DNA of 64,000 nt. Origin: Nocardia niwae NBRC 108934 = DSM 45340 (GTDB lineage Bacteria > Actinomycetota > Actinomycetes > Mycobacteriales > Mycobacteriaceae). The DNA lies in contig NZ_BDCK01000017.1 in NCBI RefSeq assembly GCF_001613465.1, forward strand, positions 62,001 to 126,000, in the 5' to 3' direction. A program made the position numbers and the translations under genes. Below, in pieces: positions 18,042 to 28,100 of the stretch (the first letter of the stretch is position 1; every line of letters starts with the position of its first letter). The notes beneath the pieces are model-generated. The model was not told the origin of the DNA. It ran no database searches and saw nothing but the letters and a program-made list of their open reading frames with translations.

Positions 18042-18057
18042 CTGACATGTCCGGTTA

Positions 18058-18073
18058 GCACAACACCTTGTGT
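18058..18073. promoter_or_regulatory. NrdR box 2, upstream of nrdF
   Basis: GCACAACACCTTGTGT, symmetric in CACAA/TTGTG. It starts 32 bp from the first nrdF box, the same spacing as in the nrdHIE pair. Confidence 0.78.
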
Positions 18074-18475
18074 CGCCGCGACGCGCGTCCGCCGGGTGAG
18101 AGTACGCCGGGACGCGCCGCGCGCGGCCCCCTATTGTGCGGCACGCTCCCTTGGGAGACCGCATCGGCACCGGCGGTCCGTATTGCTCGCTGAATGTTTG
18201 CCATATGGTGTCCGGCGGGACCGGACCGAGCTACCGGCAATGCGGCACACAGGCGCGGACGCTCCCTGCCGCTCGGCCGCGAAAGCGTTGCCGGGTGCGC
18301 CGATCCGTCATTTCCCCGGCGCGCCGGATCGCGGGCAGTGCCGCAAGTCACCGGCGGCGCTCGGCATCGTGGACCACTTCCTGTTCGTCTCGAGCGGTGG
18401 ACGTCCTGGTGGCCCGGGCGCAGGCCGGGCGTGGTGGGATGACGCCGCCGCGCGAGCCCGACCGGGGTACCGGCG
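18074..18475. other. 402-bp gap between nrdF and the dioxygenase-like gene
   Basis: GC-rich sequence with overlapping open frames on both strands, none of which has a plausible start, ribosome binding site or recognizable product. I see nothing definable beyond the NrdR boxes at its edge. It marks the left border of the accessory block. Confidence 0.5.
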
Positions 18476-19402
18476 TCACCGTGGAGGGCGGCCACCGGGC
18501 GCGCCGCCGGGCGGCCGGCCACCGGGCTGCGGTCCGGAACCATTGCCGGCCCCGGTGTTCTGGGATTTCTCGGCGACGCCCACGGTGAGTGCCACCCGCA
18601 GCCCGGAGGACGGCGCGCCCGCCACGGTGGCCAGTTCCGCGTCCCAGCCGTCGCCGAAGACGTTGTCCGAGGCGAGGGTGACCTGCCCGAGATTGGTGAC
18701 GCTGCGCGCGTAACCGGAGTCGTAGGCGAACACCGACTCGCAGGTGTCATGCGGAAGCGCGATCTGTGAGGTCAGCCGGGCGTTCTGGCCCGCGACCGCG
18801 GTCTCCAGCGAGTCGTAGACCTCGAAATGGATGTGCGGCCAGCGGCCCGAGTAGCAGGCCGGGAAGATGGACGTGAAGGTCACCTTGCCGTCGGCGTCGG
18901 CCACCTGCACGCCGCGCAGATAGTTCTGCTCGGTGACACCGTCGCTGTAGAGCGAGTAGTCGCCGTCCCGATCGCAGTGCCACACGTACACCGCCATGCC
19001 CTTCCCCGCGGCTCCACTCGCGGCAAGGTCGCGCAGAGTGAGTTCGAGCGTCATCGGAACGCCCTGCGCGACCCCGGAGTACGAGCCGAACGAACTGGTG
19101 ATGTCGCTGCGCACCACCCCGGATTCGACGAGGACGTTGGGTCCGTTGGACCCGTCGCCCGGATACGGTCCCGCGGTCTCCTGCGGGGCGGCGGTGGGGC
19201 CGCCGGATTGCGCGGTCGGCGTGGCGGCGCTCGTGGTCGTGGCCGTGGTGTCGCTCGATCCCGAGGCGCAGCCTGCCGTGACCGCCGCCGCGCCCGCGGT
19301 CGCCCCGAGGAAGAACAGGGCGCGACGACGGGACATCAGCACCTTCATATCGTGTGCGAGGCCGAGATCGTGCTCGTGCCCCTCCTCATGTCGTGCGCCC
19401 AC
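18476..19402 (-). CDS. Secreted intradiol ring-cleavage dioxygenase-like protein
   Basis: A 308-aa exported protein of the protocatechuate 3,4-dioxygenase-like fold. The ferric ligands appear as Tyr in QNYLRGV and YSGRWPHIHFEVY (Tyr, His, His) near residues 165-190. A His/Glu/Asp-rich N-terminus (GHEHDLGLAHD) precedes a Tat-like SRRRALFFLGATAGAAA with the lipobox-like TAGC; this unusual His-rich extension recurs in actinobacterial relatives, so I keep the GTG start at 19402, which has an AAAGG upstream. The C-terminus ends in a Pro/Gly tail (PGGRPPGGAPGGRPPR). The substrate is unknown. It lies downstream of the exporter genes on the same strand. Confidence 0.78.
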   Translation of the reverse strand: MGARHEEGHEHDLGLAHDMKVLMSRRRALFFLGATAGAAAVTAGCASGSSDTTATTTSAATPTAQSGGPTAAPQETAGPYPGDGSNGPNVLVESGVVRSDITSSFGSYSGVAQGVPMTLELTLRDLAASGAAGKGMAVYVWHCDRDGDYSLYSDGVTEQNYLRGVQVADADGKVTFTSIFPACYSGRWPHIHFEVYDSLETAVAGQNARLTSQIALPHDTCESVFAYDSGYARSVTNLGQVTLASDNVFGDGWDAELATVAGAPSSGLRVALTVGVAEKSQNTGAGNGSGPQPGGRPPGGAPGGRPPR

Positions 19403-19506
19403 TGTCCGCCCTTTCGTTCGTCGAGATCGTCCTCAGCGACGGTAGGGACGAGCGCTAGGGACCGGCTGGGTCCGCCCTGGGAGTTCGCTGTGACCGGTTC
19501 TCCGGC

Positions 19507-20328
19507 TCAGCGTCTGCTGGCCCGGCGATAGCCGATGGTCGCAGGCACCGCGAAGAGCACGATCGCGCCGAGCGACCAGACGACGGTGAGGGTGAGCGGT
19601 CGCGCGAGCGGTCCGTCGAAGGCGAGCGCGCGCATGGCGTCGACCCCTACCGACATGGGCTGGTTGCGGACCACCGGTTGGATCCACTTGGGGAAGGCCA
19701 CCAGCGGGACGAATCCGGTGCTGAAGAACATCATCAGCGAGGTGAGGATCGTGATCCCCTCCACCAGCGTCGCTTTCGCGGTGAACACGGCGACGGAGGT
19801 GACGATGGTGGCGAAGGCGAGGCCGAACAGGACCGGAAGGAACAGGAAGGTGATCGCCGCCGCGACGCCTTGGTGGAAGCGGAAACCGAGCACGAAGCCC
19901 ACCGAGACGACAGCGAGGGTGCAGACGAAAATGCGGCAGCCCTCGGCGAGCACCCGCGAGGCCAGACCGGAGGCGCGGTGCACGGGCAGCACCCAGAAGC
20001 GGGCGAGCAGACCCGCGTCGCGTTCGCGGCCCAGCAGCACGCCTCCCGCCACCGCGCCGGACAGCGCGCCCACCAGGGCGACCATGGGCACCGAGCCGTA
20101 CAGCGCGCTCTCACCGGTGAACTTCCGGATCTGCCCGCCGATCACGGTGTTCAGCATGATCAGCAGCAGGCACGGGATGATCAGCGTCTCCAGCAGGGTG
20201 ACCGGGTTGCGCGCCCAGCGCAGCAGCAGGCGCTGGGTCTGGATCAGCGTGTGCGCCACCAGCGCCGACACCGACACTTCCGAGCCGGTCCAGGATTCGT
20301 GCCCGCGATCCGCCAGCAGTGCCATCAT
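19507..20328 (-). CDS. ABC-2 type exporter permease (DrrC-like)
   Basis: A 273-aa membrane protein with six predicted hydrophobic segments. The conserved ABC-2 feature MMFFSTGFVPLVAFPKWIQPVVRNQPMSVGVDAMRAL near residues 200-236 matches DrrB/DrrC-type permeases. The start ATGATGA at 20328 overlaps the stop of the preceding permease, with GGAGG just before it. It is the last gene of the ATPase-permease-permease set that follows the NRPS, so it probably helps export the NRPS product. Confidence 0.86.
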   Translation of the reverse strand: MMALLADRGHESWTGSEVSVSALVAHTLIQTQRLLLRWARNPVTLLETLIIPCLLLIMLNTVIGGQIRKFTGESALYGSVPMVALVGALSGAVAGGVLLGRERDAGLLARFWVLPVHRASGLASRVLAEGCRIFVCTLAVVSVGFVLGFRFHQGVAAAITFLFLPVLFGLAFATIVTSVAVFTAKATLVEGITILTSLMMFFSTGFVPLVAFPKWIQPVVRNQPMSVGVDAMRALAFDGPLARPLTLTVVWSLGAIVLFAVPATIGYRRASRR

Positions 20329-21143
20329 GCCCTCCTCGAACTCAGCCGGATCGACAGCGGGACGCAGACGACCAGGATGCCGAGTGCCCACGCCACCGGC
20401 GGCCCCAGCAGGGACAAACTCAACTGCCCCGCGTTCGGCCCGCTGTCCCCGGCGAACGCGCGCAAGGCGATGGCCCACTGGGACACCGGCTGATTGCGCA
20501 CGAACGGCTGCACCCAAGCCGGGAACTGGTCGGCCGGCGCGATCCCGGTGGAGAGCATGCCGAAGATCAACGGCGGCAGCACCAGCGCTTGCGCGGTGGC
20601 CTCGGGATTGCGCGACACGGTGCCGATCACATCCCCGCCCCAGATCAGTGCGAGACCGATGAGCAGCGAGAACAACACGAAGCCGATGGTCTGCGCGGTG
20701 CCGAGGTAGAAGCGGAATCCGATGACGTGGCCGCAGATCAACGCGGTGATCAACCCGATCACGAGTCGGAAGACGCTGCCGGACAGGCGCGCCGTCACCG
20801 GCACCAGCGGGCCGATCGGCATGGAGCCGAAGCGCCGGTTGAGCCCGGCGACGGAGTCGGTGGCGGCGCGGAAGGCCGCCGAGACGGCGGTGAACGCGGC
20901 GGCTTGCAGCACCACCAGCGGCATCATGTACTGCGCGTAACTGCTGAATCCGGTGCCGATGACGGTCATGATCGTCTTCAGCGGGATGTAGAAACTGGCG
21001 GTGAACGTCGCGGGCGCCAGCACCGAGGTGAGCACCTCGCCGCTCTGCACCGACGGAACGATCAACCGGGTGGTCAGCACCCACCACTGCTGTGGCCGCA
21101 GCGGCGCCGCGCGGGTCTGGCTCAGCCAGGTCGCCGCCGTCAC
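20325..21143 (-). CDS. ABC-2 type exporter permease (DrrB-like)
   Basis: A 272-aa membrane protein, paralogous to the next permease. Shared landmarks are the FPAWVQPFVRNQPVSQWAIALRAF segment near residue 215 and five to six hydrophobic helices. The GTG start at 21143 overlaps the ATPase stop by 4 bases. Two different permeases with one ATPase recall the DrrABC exporters of mycobacterial lipids and polyketides. The encoded protein likely forms a heterodimeric membrane channel with the downstream permease. Confidence 0.86.
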   Translation of the reverse strand: MTAATWLSQTRAAPLRPQQWWVLTTRLIVPSVQSGEVLTSVLAPATFTASFYIPLKTIMTVIGTGFSSYAQYMMPLVVLQAAAFTAVSAAFRAATDSVAGLNRRFGSMPIGPLVPVTARLSGSVFRLVIGLITALICGHVIGFRFYLGTAQTIGFVLFSLLIGLALIWGGDVIGTVSRNPEATAQALVLPPLIFGMLSTGIAPADQFPAWVQPFVRNQPVSQWAIALRAFAGDSGPNAGQLSLSLLGPPVAWALGILVVCVPLSIRLSSRRA

Positions 21144-22126
21144 GACACGGCCTCCGGCCGCGAGAAGTCCTCCGTGGTGGCCAGATGCCCGGTGAGCTGG
21201 AGGAACACGTCATCGAGCGAGGGGCGGCGCAGCGCGACGTCCACCAGGTCGACGCCCGCGCTGTCCAACCGGCGCAGCGCCTCCAGCAGTGTCTTCGAGC
21301 CGTCCGGGGCGGGTATGGCAATCCGGTCGGAGTCCGGGCCGAGCGCGTCCCGGTTCTCCTGCGGCAGTAGCGCGCCCAGGGCGGCGGCGATGGCGGGCAG
21401 GTCCTTCAGGTTCAGCGGCACCACCTCGCAGTAGCTGCCGCCGGTGCGCGCCTTCAGTTCGTCGGCGGTGCCCTCGGCGATCACCTTGCCGTGATCGATG
21501 ACGATGATCCGGTCGCTGAGCGCGTCGGCCTCCTCCAGGTACTGGGTGGTGAGCAGAGTGGTGATGCCCGCCTTCTTGAAGCCGGAGACCAGATCCCACA
21601 CTCCCTGCCTGCTGCGCGGATCCAGCCCGGTGGTCGGCTCGTCCAGGAACACCACGTCGGGCCGGACCACCAGACCGCAGGCGATGTCGATCCGCCTGCG
21701 CATACCGCCGGAATAGGTGCCCACCTTGCGGGCCGCCGCGCGCTCGAGATCGAACTCGGCGAGCAGTTCGTCGGCTCGGGCGCGTGCGGCCCGCTTGCGC
21801 AGGCCCATCAGCCTGCCGAACATCACGAGGTTCTCGTACCCGCTGAGCATGTCGTCCAGTGCCGCGTACTGGCCGGTCAGCATGATGCTGCGGCGCACCG
21901 CCGCGGGCTCGGCCACCACGTCGTGCCCGGCGACGACGGCACGGCCGCGGTCCGGCCGGATCAGCGTCGACAGGACGTTCACCGTCGTGGTCTTGCCCGC
22001 GCCGTTCGGTCCGAGGATGCCGAGCACCTCGCCCGGCTCCGCCGCGAAATCGACTCCGCGCAATGCTTTCACCGCGCCGAAGGATTTCTCGATCCCTTCG
22101 ACGACGACTCCCTGGTCGGAATTCAT
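21140..22126 (-). CDS. DrrA-type exporter ATPase
   Basis: A 328-aa ABC ATPase. Walker [10 protein letters not shown] near residue 40, the Q-loop in [11 protein letters not shown], signature [15 protein letters not shown], Walker [13 protein letters not shown], and the drug-exporter hallmark C-terminal segment [15 protein letters not shown] place it in the DrrA subfamily. The ATG at 22126 overlaps the NRPS stop codon by 4 bases, so it is translationally coupled to the NRPS gene. It powers the two ABC-2 permeases that follow. Inferred role: secretion of the NRPS product. Confidence 0.92.
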   Translation of the reverse strand: MNSDQGVVVEGIEKSFGAVKALRGVDFAAEPGEVLGILGPNGAGKTTTVNVLSTLIRPDRGRAVVAGHDVVAEPAAVRRSIMLTGQYAALDDMLSGYENLVMFGRLMGLRKRAARARADELLAEFDLERAAARKVGTYSGGMRRRIDIACGLVVRPDVVFLDEPTTGLDPRSRQGVWDLVSGFKKAGITTLLTTQYLEEADALSDRIIVIDHGKVIAEGTADELKARTGGSYCEVVPLNLKDLPAIAAALGALLPQENRDALGPDSDRIAIPAPDGSKTLLEALRRLDSAGVDLVDVALRRPSLDDVFLQLTGHLATTEDFSRPEAVS

Positions 22127-25100
22127 CCTCGGCCTCCCAGATGTGCATCGAGCACGCGCGCGATGACCGGCAGCACGTGCGGCGCTGTCAGTTCGTCGTG
22201 GGTTGCCTCGATGTCGTGGTTGATGATCTCGCCGGTCACGTACGGCCCCCAGCCATCGGGACCGAAGATGTCGGAGGTGTCGATGATCGCGCTGAAGTAC
22301 ACGATGTCGCCGTCGAACACCGGACGGCGGTAACCGGTTCTGGTACGCGCGGCGGCGTTGTAGGACCCGGCCATCCGCTCCAGCGTGGCCGCGTCGATCA
22401 GCGAGACCCCGCCGAGCCGTTCGCGGATCAGATCCGCCGCCTGCTGCGCGGTCGCGTCGGCGGGGACGTCGTGGATGCCGAACACCGCGCCGAAGGAGTT
22501 CACGAACGAGCCCGCGGTGAGCCGCTCGATGCTGTCGCCGTCGATGTCGGCGGTGTCGGCGTCCAGCAACGCCACCACGCCCACCTCCGCGCCATCGGCT
22601 TTCAGCCGCGCGGCCGCCGCGTGGGCGATCAGGCCGCCGAACGACCAGCCGAGCAGGTGGTAGGGACCCTCGGGTTGCAGGCCGCGGATCTCCCGCACAT
22701 AGCGCTCGGCGAACTCCTCGATCGAGCGCGCGGGCGGTTCGTGACCGCCGAGGTCGGGCGCTTGCAGTCCGTAGATCGGGCGGCCGGGCGCGAGCGCGTC
22801 GGCCAATCCCAGGTAGGTCCACGACATTCCGGACGACGGGTGGATGCAGAACAGCGCCGGTTCCTCGCCGCCGAGCCGGATCGGCAGCACCACGTCCAGT
22901 CCGAGCCCGCCCGCGGCCGGCACGGCAGGCGCCGCCGTGGCCGCCGCTTCCTCCTCGGCGGCGGTGCGCGCCGCCGGGGTCTCCGCGAACCGGGCCGCCG
23001 CGTTCAGGGCCTCGATCCACAGCTCGGCCAGCTCGGTGACCTCGTGTTCGTCGAGCAGGGTGGACGGGAAGCCGAAGCTCGCCCGCAGCCGGTCGCCGAT
23101 CACGACGGCGTTCACGTCGATCGCCGATTGGAGCGGCACGCCGGGGTCTTCGGCGACGTGCACGTCGCCCAGGTCGTCGGTCGGCAGCCAGCCCAGGCCC
23201 TCGAGCCCGGCCGGGATGTCGCCGGTGGAGTAGCGGCCGAGGTAGTTGAAGCCGATTCGACCCGGCAGGCGTTTCGGCAACTGCCGCGCGGTCTCGGCGT
23301 CGAGATAGCGCAGCAGGCCGAAGCCGATGCCCTTGTCCGGCACCGCGAGCAGTTGATGCTTGACGGCGCGGATCGCCTTGCCGAGCGCGGGCCCGCCGGC
23401 GAGCGCGTCGTCGACGTCGATTCCGGCCAGGTCCAGGCGCACCGGGTAGAGGCTGGTGAACCAGCCGATGGTGCGCGAGAGATCGGCGCCGGGCACCACT
23501 TCCTCCTGGCGGCCGTGACCTTCCAGCCGCACCAGCGCCGACGGGTCGCTGCCGCGCCAGCACACCAGCGCCAGCGCCAAGGTGGCCAGCAGCGCGTCGT
23601 TGACGCTGCCTTGGAACAAGCCGGGCAGCGTGGTCAGCAGCGCGGCGGTGACCTCCGCGGACACTTCCCGCTCGACCATCCGCAGCGCGCCGGACCGATC
23701 GAGGGCGGGATCGAGTTCCCGGCCGCCGATCACCGGATCGGGGGCGGCGAGCACGTCCTGCCAGTACGCCAGTTCGGCGGCCCGCCGTTCCGAGCGCGCC
23801 TCCTCGGCCAAGGCGTGGGCCCACCGCCGCATCGAGGTCCCGGTCTCCGCGAGCACCGGCGTGGCGCCCGCCGACACCTGCGCCCATGCGGCCACCAGGT
23901 CCGGCACCAGGATGCGCCAGGACACCCCGTCGATCACCAGATGGTGCGCCAGCACGATCAGCCGGCCCGATCGGGTGCGTGCGCCCGCGTCGCCCACCGG
24001 CTCCAGCCAGATGAATTGCAGCACCGTGCCTTCGGCCGGATCGAGCCGGTCGGCGGCGGCGTCCAGCTCGGTCATGGCGAACTCGTGCAGCTCGATCGGG
24101 TCGACCGCGGTGAACTCGATGCGGTGCACCAGCGCGTCCACGTCGACCGAGCCGGGCGGGCCGACCAGCAGGCGCGGGCCGTCGCCGTCGGTCACCAGCC
24201 GGGCGCGCAGCATGTCGTGCTGGTCCACCACGGCGGAGAGCACCGCGACGATCTGCGCTCGCTCGATGCCGACCGGCAGCTCCAGTACCGCGGTCTGGGC
24301 GAAGCGGTCGTAGTTCCCGCCGCGTTCCAGCATGTAGTGCACGATCGGCGTGAGCGGCAGCTCACCGACACCGCCGCCGGGCAACTCGTCCAGCGTCGCC
24401 ACCGTCCCGGCCGCGTCGGCGGCCGCGGCCAGCGCCGCCACCGTGCGATGCTCGAACACTTGCAGCGGGGTGCAGGTGATCCCTTGCTGTTTGGCCCGCG
24501 ACACCAGCTGGATCGCCAGGATGCTGTCGCCGCCGAGCGCGAAGAAGGAATCGTCGGCGCCCACCCGCGCCACGCCCAGCAACTCGCCGAAGATGGTCGC
24601 GAGCTGCTGTTCGGTCGGCGTTTCCGGGGCGCGGTACTCGGTGCGGTCGGCGACGAACTCCGGTGCGGGCAGTGCCTTGCGGTCCAGCTTGCCGACCGCG
24701 TTGAGCGGGATCTCGTCCAGCACGACGAACGCCGAGGGCACCATGTAGCCGGGCAGGATGTCGGCGGCGAAGGCGCGTACCTTCGCCACGTCGAGCTCGA
24801 ACCCGGGGGTGCGCACCAGGTAGGCGGCCAGCGCGGTCGCACCGGTGGGGCCGGGCACGCCGAGCGTCACCGCGAAGTCCACGCCGTCGGCGCGGCCGAG
24901 CACCGCGTCGATCTCGCCCAGCTCGATGCGCTGTCCGCGCACCTTGACCTGGAAGTCGGTGCGGCCGAGGTACTCCAGTTCCGGCCCCGCCTGGCCGCGG
25001 ATCCAGCGCACCAGATCTCCGGTGCGGTACATCCGCTCGCCCGGCGCGCCGAAGGGCCCGGCGACGAAGCGGGCGGCGGTGAGGCCCGACCGCGCGTGGT

Positions 25101-28100
25101 AACCACGCGCCAGCGCCGGTCCGGCGAGATACAGCTCGCCGGCCACGCCGAACGGGACCGGGCGCAGCCGGTCGTCGAGGACGAGCACTTGCGCGCCCTG
25201 CACCGGTGCGCCGATGGACACCGGGGCGCCCACCTCCAGCGGCGCGGAACCCGTCGCCCAGATGGTCGATTCGGTGGGGCCGTACAGGTTGACCATGGTG
25301 CGCCCGGTGGCCCAGCGCTCGACCAACTCGGCGCCGACCGCCTCGCCCGCCACGGCGAGCACCCGCACGCTGGTCACTTCGGCGGGATCGAGGGTCGCCA
25401 GCGCGGACGGCGTGATCACCATGTGGGTGACCCGCTCGCTGTCGATCAACTCGGCCAGCACGCTGCCGCCGAACACCTCCGGCGGTGCGACCACCGACGC
25501 GCCGCCGGAACCGAACGCCATGATCGCCTCGAACACCGACGCGTCGAAACTCGGCGACGCCACCTGCAGCACCCGGGAGTGCTCGTCCAGGCCGAGCGAA
25601 TCCTGTTGCGCCGCGACGAGATCAGCGATGCCGCGATGGGATACCGAGACACCCTTCGGTGTGCCGGTGGAGCCGGAGGTGTAGATCATCCAGGCCGCGT
25701 TGTCCGCCCGGATGGGGCCGGGCAGTTCGCGCTCCTGCACGGGGTGGCTACCGGCGGCGCTCCACCGCTCGACGAGGGCGAGGTCGTCGAGCACCAGCCA
25801 GTTCGTGCTGTCGGGCAGCAAGGGCCGGAACGCGGCGAGGGTCAGGCCGAGCGTCGCGCCGGAGTCGGTGAGCATGTGGTCGATGCGCTCGATCGGGTGC
25901 TTCGGATCCACCGGCAGGAACGCCGCGCCCGCCTTCGCCGCGGCCCACATCCCGGTGAGCAGTTCCGCCGAGCGCGGCAGGCCCAGCGCGACAACGGTTT
26001 CCGGTCCACCGCCCGACTCGAGCAGGACTCGGGCCAGGCGATTGGCGTGCGCGTCGATCTCGGCGTAGGTGGTGATGTGCCCGCCGACCACGAGGGCGAC
26101 GCGATCCGGATACCGCCGCACGGTCTCGGCCAGCAGTTGTGGCAGCGTCGTGGCCGCGGCGGGCGCGGGACCGCGTACCGGCACCAGCGTCGCCCGTTCG
26201 GCGTCGTCGAGGAGATCGATGTCGGCGATGCGGATCTCGGGCCTAGCCAGCGCCGTCGTGAGCACGCGCCGCCAGCGGGTGGCGAAGGCGGCCATCGTCG
26301 CCTCGTCGAACAGGTCCGTGGCGTAGGTCAGCACGGCCTCGATGCCCGCCGGATCTCCGTCGGCGAAGCGCTCGCGCAGATCCAAGGTCAGGTCGAACTG
26401 GGAGGCGTCGCGCTCGAAGTCCTCCACCTCGAACCGCAGGCCGGGCAGTTCCAGCACCGGTTCGACGAAGTTCTGCAGCGACAGCGACACCTGGAACAGC
26501 GGGTGGTGCGCGGTCGAGCGAGCCGGATCCAGCACCTGCACCAGTCGCTCGAACGGCACGTCCGCGTGGGCGAACGCGTCCAGGTCCGCGGACCGGACGG
26601 TGTCCAGGAACGCCGCGAAGCCCGCGCCCGGATCGACCGGCGTGCGCAGCGCCATCGTGTTCACGAACATGCCGACCAGCTGGTCGAGCGCTTCCTCGCC
26701 GCGTCCGGCGACCGGGGTGCCGATCAGCACGTCGTCGGTGGTGGCCAGGCGTGCGAGCAGCACCGCGAGCGCGGCGTGCACGACCATGAACGGGCTGACG
26801 CCGTGCGCGGCGGCGAAGTCCACCAGCGCTCGGTGGGTCTCGGCGTCGACCGTGAAGCCGAAGTCGGCACTGTGCATGGTCTGCACTGCCGGGCGCGGCC
26901 GGTCGGCGGGCAATTCCAGCACATCCGGCGCGCCCGCCAGGGTCTCGCGCCAGAACCGGATCTGGCGCGCCGCCAGCGATTCCGGGTCCGTCTCGTCGCC
27001 CAGCACTTCGCGATGCCAGAGCGCGAAGTCGGCGTACTGCACCGGCAGCGGGACGCGGGTGGCATGCCCGCCGAGAGCCCGCTCCGAGTAGGCGGTGACC
27101 AGGTCGGCGGCCAGCGGCGCCATCGACGCGCCGTCCGCGCTGATGTGGTGCACCACCAGTACGACGACGTGCACGGGCGGCGTGGCGGCCACGATCGTCT
27201 CGGGGCCCGCGGCGTAGCTCGACGCGACCGGCGCGGTCCCGGCGACGGGCCCGGACGAGACCGGCGCGGCGCCGATGGACGGAGCCGACGACACCGGCGC
27301 CGCACTCGGTGCCGCCTCGGCGCCGCCGTGCAGGCGGAACAGGCCCACCCGCAGCGGCGGCTGCGCGGCGAGGTCGAATCCGGTTCCCGCCAGCTCGGTG
27401 ATCCGCTCGCGCAGGGGGCCGCCGTCCTCGGTGTCGACCACCGGCATCGCGGGCACCGCCACGTCCGCGCCCACCACCACCTGACGCGGGCCCTCCGCGT
27501 CCACGGGATAGAGGGTGCGCAGGCTCTCGTGCCGGTCGACCACGTCGACGAGCGCCGCGCGCAGCGCCTCCACGTCCAGATCGCCGGTGAGCCGCAGCGC
27601 CACCGCGATGTTGTAGGCGGGCGAGGCCGGATCCATCCGGTTGAGCACCCACATGCGCTGCTGCGCGGGCGAGAGCGGAACGCGATCTGGCCGGATCCGT
27701 GGCGCGAGAGCGAACCGGCCCGGCTCCGCGCCGGTGGCGGGCACCACCCGCGCGGACAGCTGGGCCACGGTCGGCGCGTCGAACAGATCGCGCAGCGCGA
27801 TCCGCGACCCCAGCGCCGCGTTCACCCGCGCCACCACCTTCGTCGCGCTCAGCGAATTGCCGCCGAGCTCGAAGAACGACTGGTCCACGCCGACGCGCTC
27901 GCGCTCGAGGACCTCGCCGAACACGGCGGCCACCGCCTCCTCGACCGGCGTGCTCGGCGCGAGGTAAGGCCGGTGGTCTTCCGTGAAGTCCGGCACCGGA
28001 AGGGCTTTGCGATCCAGCTTGCCGACCGGCGTGAGCGGAATGGTGTCCAGCACGACGAGATAGCCGGGCACCATGTACCCGGGCAGCTCGGCGGCCACCT

